Assembly: GCA_030035585.1 (NCBI GenBank)
Contig: CM057474.1
Location: forward strand, 5,068,001 to 5,132,000
Source of the DNA: Dugong dugon
Lineage: Eukaryota; Chordata; Mammalia; Sirenia; Dugongidae
Length of the DNA: 64,000 nt
Direction of reading: 5' to 3'
Shown: one piece after another, positions 57,616 to 64,000 of the stretch
Layout: each line of letters starts with the position of its first letter
Numbering within the stretch: position 1 is the stretch's first letter
Position numbers and translations under genes: made by a program
Notes under the pieces: model-generated
Seen by the model: the letters and a program-made list of their open reading frames with translations, nothing else
What the model was told of the DNA's origin: nothing
Database searches by the model: none

Positions 57616-58724
57616 AGAAAACTAGTATGCACAGTTCATTGGGCATAGCACAGAAAGAAGTCCTTGCCTGTCCTCATAGCATGCTATAATGTTATTATTT
57701 AATGATATAACCTATTATTACAGAGTCTATTAAGACTATAGTGTTGCTGTTATCCTGTCTGTTTATTGCAGAGGATTCAGGTGTGTAAAGCAGTACATAT
57801 GGGTAGAAACATCTCAGAAGGCAAGAAAACCACTTGCCCAGACCACACTTCAAACCTCGGTCTTTTCCAAGTCAGAAGAGCTGGGCAATACTATCGGGTG
57901 TCTTTTCCTAGAGTTCTAACTGCATCACACAGTAAAAGAAATATGAGCCACGGGTCCGCTGTAGGAAAGGAATATTTTAAAAGCGTATAGGGTGGAGGAA
58001 TATATGGAGAAAAAATACAGCTTCATGACATTAGCAAACCATTTTTCATTTATTTGTATTAACAAATATAGAGGAATTCTCAGGTTTTCCCCAGATCAAC
58101 ATTTTCAATCCTTGTACGGAAACCAAGTGCAGAGGATTCGCCTTCACATAACATTTTTGAAAGCTTGAATTGAGAAAAGTATTACTTTTACTGTTTAGAA
58201 TTTTAAATATTCAAACTCTTTTTCTTCTAGTGCATGAGCCCATCGTTTTTCAAGTTTTCATTTTGATCATTACGACCTCAGTAAATGAGCCTATTTTATT
58301 GCCCTGAAAAGGAAAAAAAGAACTTATTCTACTCCAGAATCAAAAAGATCATGAATAATAATTCATATAAGGTAGGTCTGCTAGGCAATTAGAAAAGCAC
58401 TTCATTTCCATTTCTACTGTATCTGCAAAATTTCTCCTCTTACTCTGCTTTTATACGTCTATACTTTCAAAAGAGAGAAACAGAAATAACCTGATTTGCA
58501 AATATACAATCATAAAGAAATGAGCCGCCAACAAAAATCAAAGTCTCTAATCAAGTTTGTTATTCCAAGGTACATCATTTTTTAAATTTTTATTCTTTCT
58601 CTCTCTAACCTGTTCCATTCTTTAAGAATAAAATGAACCCATTGGAATCTAAGCCATTTTGATTTGGGGCCGTTTGTCAAGCTTATCCTGGGTTAAATTG
58701 AGAAGCAGGAAATGCTTGGGTCTA
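57616..58724. other. Mostly unassigned A/T-rich sequence
   Basis: 57676-57711 resembles the tandem unit at 60644. No gene recognised. Confidence 0.45.
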
Positions 58725-58732
58725 TCATCCTT

Positions 58733-58898
58733 TCCGGGCCCTGGTGGCACAGCGATTAAGTGTTTGGCTGCTAACCAAAAGGTCAGCAGTTCTAATCCAC
58801 CAGCTGCTGCTTGGAAACTCTATGGGGCAGCTCTACTCTGTCCTATAGAGTTGCTATGAGTCAGAATTGACTCGACGATGATGGGTTTTTTCTTCCTG
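58733..58898 (+). repeat. AfroSINE (short form) with 8-bp target duplication
   Basis: TCATCCTT flanks both sides (58725-58732, 58899-58906). Head GGGCCCTGGTGGCACAGCG; tail ATGAGTCAGAATTGACTCG. Confidence 0.94.
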
Positions 58899-59189
58899 TC
58901 ATCCTTGTGGGGCCACCTTTTTCTGTTCCATTATCCATTTCTCTCTCTTGCCCTCATGCTACATGAGGTCCCCCACTGAGGTGAAACACCTGGTTCTACC
59001 TTCTCAGATATTTTCCCATTCAGAGGTTTCGTCCCTCTTGATCCAAAATTATCTGTGTCTGGTCTCATTTTCTTGGCATTTGATTAGATAATAGGTTAGC
59101 AATGCGAATACGTAAGTTTGGGTTAAGAAGTAAATGGCTTTTTCCTACTGAAAAGTGGCGATTCCTTATTTGAGATGACGTTTCAGGGT

Positions 59190-59344
59190 TTGCAAGTGTT
59201 ATCCCGTGCAGCTCTTTGGTCACTGACAGTAATCCCATGAGAACATATTTCTTTCTTTATCATACAGTGAAAGAAACTGAGAGATTACACGACTCCACCA
59301 AGGTTATGTAAGTAACAATGAGGGAATCTAGGTCTTTTGATTCC
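59190..59344 (-). repeat. MIR (minus)
   Basis: AGTGAAAGAAACTGAGAGAT, CAAGGTTATGTAAGTAACAA and TCTTTTGATTCCAGG are antisense MIR blocks. Confidence 0.65.
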
Positions 59345-59349
59345 AGGCC

Positions 59350-59864
59350 TGTCTTAGTCATCTAGCACTTCTATAACAGAAACACCACAAGTGAATGGCT
59401 TCAACATAGAGAAATTTATTCTCTCACAGTCCAGCAGGCTACGAGTCCAAATTCAGGGAGTCAGCTCCAGGGGAAGGCTCTCTCTCTGTTGGCTCTGGAG
59501 GAAGTTCCTTGTGATACATCAGTCTTCCCTTGGTCTGGGAGCTTCTCTGCACAGGAACCTCAGGTCCAAAGGATGCACTTTGCTCCCAGGATTGCTTTCT
59601 TGGTGGTATGAAGTCCCCAACTCTGCTTGCTTCCCTTTCCTTTTATCTCTTGTAAGATAAAAGGTGGTGCAGGCCACACCCCAAGGAAACTCCCTTTACA
59701 GTTCAGGGATGGGACCTTAGTAAGGGTGTTAAACAATCCCAGCCTAATCCTCTTTAGCATAAAATTACAATCACAAAATGGAGGACAACCACATAATACT
59801 GGGAATCACGGCCCAGCCAAATCGATACACACATTTTTGGGGGGACATAATTCAATCCATGACG
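59350..59864 (-). mobile_element. Solo LTR, MaLR/MLT1-like (family A, minus)
   Basis: A 515-bp element, TGTCTTAG at its left end, with 5-bp duplication AGGCC (59345-59349 and 59865-59869). It is the reverse complement of the copy at 6942. The last base of the expected CATGACA terminus is G. Confidence 0.92.
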
Positions 59865-60067
59865 AGGCCTTTCTCTTATAACCGCCTTGGTCATGGAGAA
59901 TATTTCCTCAGCCAAAGGAGAGACAACTGTCTCAGGCATTCTGCTAGTCCTCTTCTTACCCCTCAAAACCATATCACGTTGTTCATGTCCTGTTTAGCTT
60001 TACTCATGATTCTTATTTCGCAACGTGCACGGCAATGCCCTGTGGTGTTAAAATGAGACGGATGGTT

Positions 60068-60160
60068 GTGTCTTGTCTCAGACCAGATGAATCAAAATTT
60101 CTGGTAAATGGGGGCAAAAACAGGTGGTTTTAAAAAGTTCGCCAATGACAAATACCCCAA
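60068..60160 (+). repeat. MER5-like hAT-Charlie relic
   Basis: GACCAGATGAATCAAAATTT, CTGGTAAATGGGGGCAAAAA and GGTTTTAAAAAGTTCGCC align with the MER5A middle. Confidence 0.5.
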
Positions 60161-60643
60161 GAACAAAGACTATGCCCTGCTATAGTTAAAAGCCATGAGC
60201 ACAGATCCTGACCAATAATTTTTCCCTCATCTGTGGCTCAGAGGTAAGTGACAATCCTGGCTTAACCTCCCTCAAACTCGGGGAGGAGCCATCTGCCCCA
60301 GCAGCCTTTCTCATACATGATATAAAGTGAATGACAGTGGGGCAGATTTCTTGTCGTGTTCAGTTTGGACAGGTAATAACGTACTAGTGGAACATTGAGA
60401 CTGCTTCCAAGCATTCCACTGTTAACTAAATGGAGGACAGAGTTTACTACGTGGATTTCTAGGACAGTATATTGGTTTAAATTGAAACCCTTTGGAAGTC
60501 ATTTATTTCTACAGTTGTGGAACACTGAGCTAATTTAGGAGCCTAAGTTAGACAGGCTATTAGTAATATAAATTACGATTGGATGAGATTGAGAGTTAGA
60601 ATTAATACTCTTCCTTTTTTTTTCCCCTCAATTAAGGCTTTAC

Positions 60644-60762
60644 TTTGTTGACCATGTGATTATCATAGCATGCTATAATAATATTATTTAATAATATGTT
60701 AAGACACTATTTTGTTGACCATGTGATTATCATACCACACTATAATGATATTATTTAATAAT
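60644..60762 (+). repeat. Tandem duplication, 67-bp period
   Basis: TTTGTTGACCATGTGATTAT begins at 60644 and again at 60711. Both copies continue to ATTATTTAATAAT. Confidence 0.92.
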
Positions 60763-60836
60763 CGACCTATTTCAGAAAACAGTTCTTGTTTAAGTAAACA
60801 AATGCTACTTATTTCCGAGGACGGTGGTGTATCAGC

Positions 60837-61379
60837 ATATCAGTTATTTCTTGCTGTGTAACAAGTTGTCTGTGATTCAGTGGCTTAAAACGAAAATTTT
60901 GTATGCTCATGATTTTGTGAGCCAGCAATTTGGTCTGAATTCAGCTAGGCAGTTCTTCTGATGTTCTTTTCCGGGTCATTCATATGGATGCAGTCTCCTG
61001 GTGGGTTGACTGGGACTGGAAGGTTTAATACAGCCTCACAAGTGAGATGGTTAGCAGCATGTCAGCCAGGGTGCCTCTGCTCTACTCCGCATGGTCTCTC
61101 CAGCAGGCTAGCTCAGACTCATCCACATTGTGCTTTCAAGTATGACTGGAGTCAGAGGAGGGCAAATCCTAACGTATAAGTGCTTTTCAAACCTTTGCTC
61201 ATCTCCTACTTGCTAATATCTTACTGGCCAAAGCAAGTCAGATGGTCAAGCCATTTCAAAGCGTGGAGGCACACCATCTCACCTCTGGATGAGAGGAGAA
61301 GCAAAGTCATATTGCAAGGGGGTGTGTGTGCAGGAATGGGTGGGATTATTGAGTTTATCTTTGCAAACAACCTACCACA
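60837..61379 (-). mobile_element. MaLR LTR (MLT1 type, minus)
   Basis: TATCAGTTATTTCTTGCTGT, CAGTGGCTTAAAACG and a right end AACAACCTACCACA are antisense MLT1 termini. The body is diverged. Confidence 0.75.
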
Positions 61380-62698
61380 GAGAGGGAAAATCAACACATG
61401 GTTATTTAACTACCAAAAATTCAAATGAGAAATATCCCAAGAATAACAACTTGTACAGAGGAACAGAGTAGAAAGTTCTAAATTAATTGAAGCATTTATT
61501 CTAAGCATTGAGCAAATATAAATTTAAGAAAACATTTTCTTTATATTGAGCATTGCTATATTCAAATCTTGTTTTTTTTTTCCAAAATAGTTTTATCCAG
61601 TGGGGATGATTATATTAAACATCATTTAAATATTTAAGCTCTGAGGCATACCACGCCATGGATTGTATTAATTTGCACAAAATGAAAGTTTGTATAAATG
61701 GCCAAACATAATTTCCATCCTAGAATATTTTATCGTAATTACAAAATATCATATTAAAATATGAGTAGATTGCTTGAGTGAACGGGAACCATGTCACAAG
61801 TTCAGTGGTCTGGCAGCGAAATGAGCGGTATTTACTCTCAGAAACTTCACTCGAGTAATGAGGCGCATGGATTCTGAGCAGGGATTCAGTTATTGCTCTG
61901 AACTCAAGCTGATCTTTTAATTCTCCTCTGCCAATAAAAAAATTCATGGACTAGGGTTTGACGTATCCCATGTTTCTGGTAAGCACATACCTTGCTTCTA
62001 ATTTAAGATCTATTTGAGAACAAAACAGGCAAGGGAAATACTTGATCTTGATATAAAGTACAAAGTACATGACCAAAGAGAGCTCATTAAAATCAGAAAA
62101 ATGTGAAATTGTATGGTAGGCCTCTGCCTAACTCTACTCCTGCAGTAGTCTGCTTACTTTAAAATTAAAATACTACAAAAGTACTCCTTTCTTCCCTGGT
62201 ACCATCCAAACATCATCCATTTCTTTCTCTCTGGTTTGACCTCTGTCCAGCGGCCTCCACACCAAAACCTCATTCTCGTCCAGCTTATCCATGACTTCCA
62301 CCTATGGACCCCGGCAGGCATGACCTTTTACTAAGCCTGCCCATAATTTCCTGTGTAACGTCTAGTTCATTGTGGAAACTTTCCTTCATCTTCAGGCTTT
62401 TCTTCACTCCATCAGTGGAGGCACGGCTTCCTCCAACACATTGATCAATATTGTTTTGTGATTCATGTGAACTCAGAAACGCTCAGCCTGTTCTCTGCCT
62501 CTCAATGCCTCTTCCCTTTCAGTTATTTCCTGTCCTCACCTCTCTTGGACCTTGTGTCTGTGCTTCCTGCTCACATTACCCACTTCATACGTTCTGTCTT
62601 TCTCCCACTGAATCATTGGTGACTTTAACATCTGTGTTTAACAAGAGATGCTACATCAGAGTTCCTTATTCTACACACCATCAGTGACTTTTAACTCC
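61380..62698. other. Unassigned sequence
   Basis: A/T-rich to 62100, then C/T-rich to 62640. No gene or repeat named. Confidence 0.45.
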
Positions 62699-62709
62699 CA
62701 CTCCCTAAT

Positions 62710-62875
62710 AAACCAAAAACCAAACCGTTGCTATCAAGTCAGTTCTGACTCACGGCAACCCTGTAAGACAGAGTAGAACTACCCTATAGGGTTTCCAAGG
62801 AGCTGCTGGTGGATTCAAACTGCCGACCTTTTGGTTAGCAGCTGAGTGCTTAACCACTGTGCCACCAGGGCTCCT
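62710..62875 (-). repeat. AfroSINE (short form) with 11-bp target duplication
   Basis: CACTCCCTAAT (62699-62709) and CACTCCCTATT (62876-62886) flank it. Tail AAGTCAGTTCTGACTCACGG; head TGCCACCAGGGCTCCT. Confidence 0.95.
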
Positions 62876-63084
62876 CACTCCCTATTATCAGCCGTCATAG
62901 TCTGTATCCTGAATTTTGCTGTTGTTTATAACTCAGCTCCACCTCACAGATAGCTCATTTGTTTTTAACTCTCTTCAATCACAGTCTCCTTACCTGACAC
63001 TTTTTTTTTTTTACATCTGCTGAACCTTATTTTCACCTTTTTCATGAACTTCTCCCTCCTACTGGGCCTCCTTTGGGCAGCATG

Positions 63085-63260
63085 GTGCAATGACAAAAGC
63101 AAGAGACTTCGATTCAGAAGCTTCGAGTCCCCGTCTTCCACCTCCACATGGTAGCTGAATGAACTTAGGTAAGTCATCTAACTTCCTAGGGTCTCAGATT
63201 CCTTTTATGTACAATGGAAATAAAATAAATAACCTATTTCACAAGGTGAAGTAAATTCCC
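63085..63260 (+). repeat. MIR
   Basis: CAAGAGACTTCGATTCAGAA, TGAACTTAGGTAAGTCATCT and CTTTTATGTACAATGGAAAT match MIR order. Confidence 0.75.
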
Positions 63261-63331
63261 AAAGGACTGAGTTGAAGTCTTACGGCAATTATTACACATA
63301 AATATTGTTTATAGTTTACTGTTATAAGAAG

Positions 63332-63493
63332 GGAGCCCCGGTGGTGCAGTGGTTAAGAGCTCGGCTGCTCACCAAAAGGTTGGCAGTTCAAATCCACCAG
63401 CCGTTCCTTGGAAACCCTATGGGGCAGCTCTTCTCTGTCCCATAGGGTCGCTATGAATTGGAATTGACTTAACAGTAACAGCTTTAGTTTGGG
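63332..63493 (+). repeat. AfroSINE (short form) with 10-bp target duplication
   Basis: Perfect TTATAAGAAG at 63322-63331 and 63494-63503. Head GGAGCCCCGGTGGTGCAGTG. The clean duplication suggests a relatively recent insertion. Confidence 0.96.
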
Positions 63494-63660
63494 TTATAAG
63501 AAGAAAAGAAATATGTATTCTAAAACAAAGTGTCATAATGACTAGTTTCCACACGTCCAGACATATTGCAACTCTAAGATGATGGCCTGTTTGCGGGCAT
63601 ATGAACCAGTTCTAGGAGTCTGTACCCATACTGGCCTGGCCAGAGTCTACTGCCTATACA

Positions 63661-63740
63661 GGTATATAATATAACATAACATCATAACATACATAGCACA
63701 GCACAGCATAGCAGAACACAACAGCATAACATAGTGTTGT
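63661..63740 (+). repeat. Degenerate ACATA/AGCAC pentanucleotide tract
   Basis: ATAACATAACATCATAACAT followed by AGCACAGCACAGCATAGC: interrupted 5-bp units. Confidence 0.75.
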
Positions 63741-64000
63741 GATGCAGTGAATCACTTTTATATGGCCTTTCCAGCAATAGTCTTATAACTTCCACAAAAT
63801 GATTGGCTGGGACTGTGCAAATCGAGTAATTTATGAACCACCAAAGGGAGCAGTCAGTTGACCACGCAAACTGAGTGACTTACAGTTCAAGAGGAGTTTG
63901 ATCAGTTCATGGCCCTGGTGGGAGGGCCAGGCCTTGAAATTGACAAGAAATTTCCTTACATGAGGACCAAACACACAGAGGTTTGGGAGGCTTCTCTACC

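Overview
This window is vertebrate nuclear DNA, almost certainly from an afrotherian and most likely an elephant. It carries about twenty copies of the tRNA-derived AfroSINE (heads of the form GGAGCCCTGGTGGC, tails of the form CTATGAGTCGGAATCGACT). It also holds several RTE-type LINE fragments whose 3' ends match the AfroSINE tails, elephant-type L1 3' ends, solo LTRs with intact 5-bp target duplications, and older mammalian MIR, L2, MER5 and MaLR copies. There are no bacterial genes, operons or CRISPR arrays.

The one gene I can support is STMN2 (stathmin-2, SCG10), on the minus strand. Its first coding exon ends at 20703. It carries the start codon at 20721..20719, encodes MAKTAM plus one base, and ends in a GTAAGG donor. 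A TATA-like AATATTTAAT and a CCAAT box lie just upstream, at about 20947-20969. A REST/NRSF silencer (RE1/NRSE) lies about 1.4 kb upstream at 22360..22380, as known for SCG10. Everything left of 20703 is STMN2 intron 1, which runs off the window edge; exon 2 is not present. Everything right of about 20990 is the 5' flank followed by repeat-rich intergenic DNA.

The most interesting locus is at about 15150-15400, minus strand, 5.3 kb into intron 1. It looks like the counterpart of the human STMN2 cryptic exon 2a, the exon that TDP-43 represses and that appears in ALS/FTD. The acceptor area, a (UG)8 tract where TDP-43 would bind, an internal block and a distal ATTAAA block can all be recognised. 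The acceptor differs by one base from the human form as I remember it, which shifts the splice site by one nucleotide and changes the predicted truncated peptide. I compared with human from memory, so this needs an alignment.

Layout: 1-15.1 kb, intron with AfroSINEs, two solo LTRs and an RTE copy split by one of them; 15.15-15.4 kb, cryptic-exon counterpart; 18.59-20.17 kb, two-lobed CpG island inside intron 1; 20.70-20.99 kb, exon 1 and promoter; 22.36 kb, RE1; 24.09-25.39 kb, an L1 interrupted by a class-I-like LTR and an AfroSINE; 28-30.3 kb, an MLT2-type LTR and an RTE copy split by another LTR; 34.9-36.2 and 47.8-49.4 kb, decayed RTE reverse transcriptase copies; 38-43 kb, L1 fragments; 43.24-43.97 kb, a large inverted repeat; 52.6-54.1 kb, a mariner/Tigger-like element and an AfroSINE cluster; 56-61.4 kb, L1 and LTR insertions; the rest is ancient repeats and unassigned sequence.
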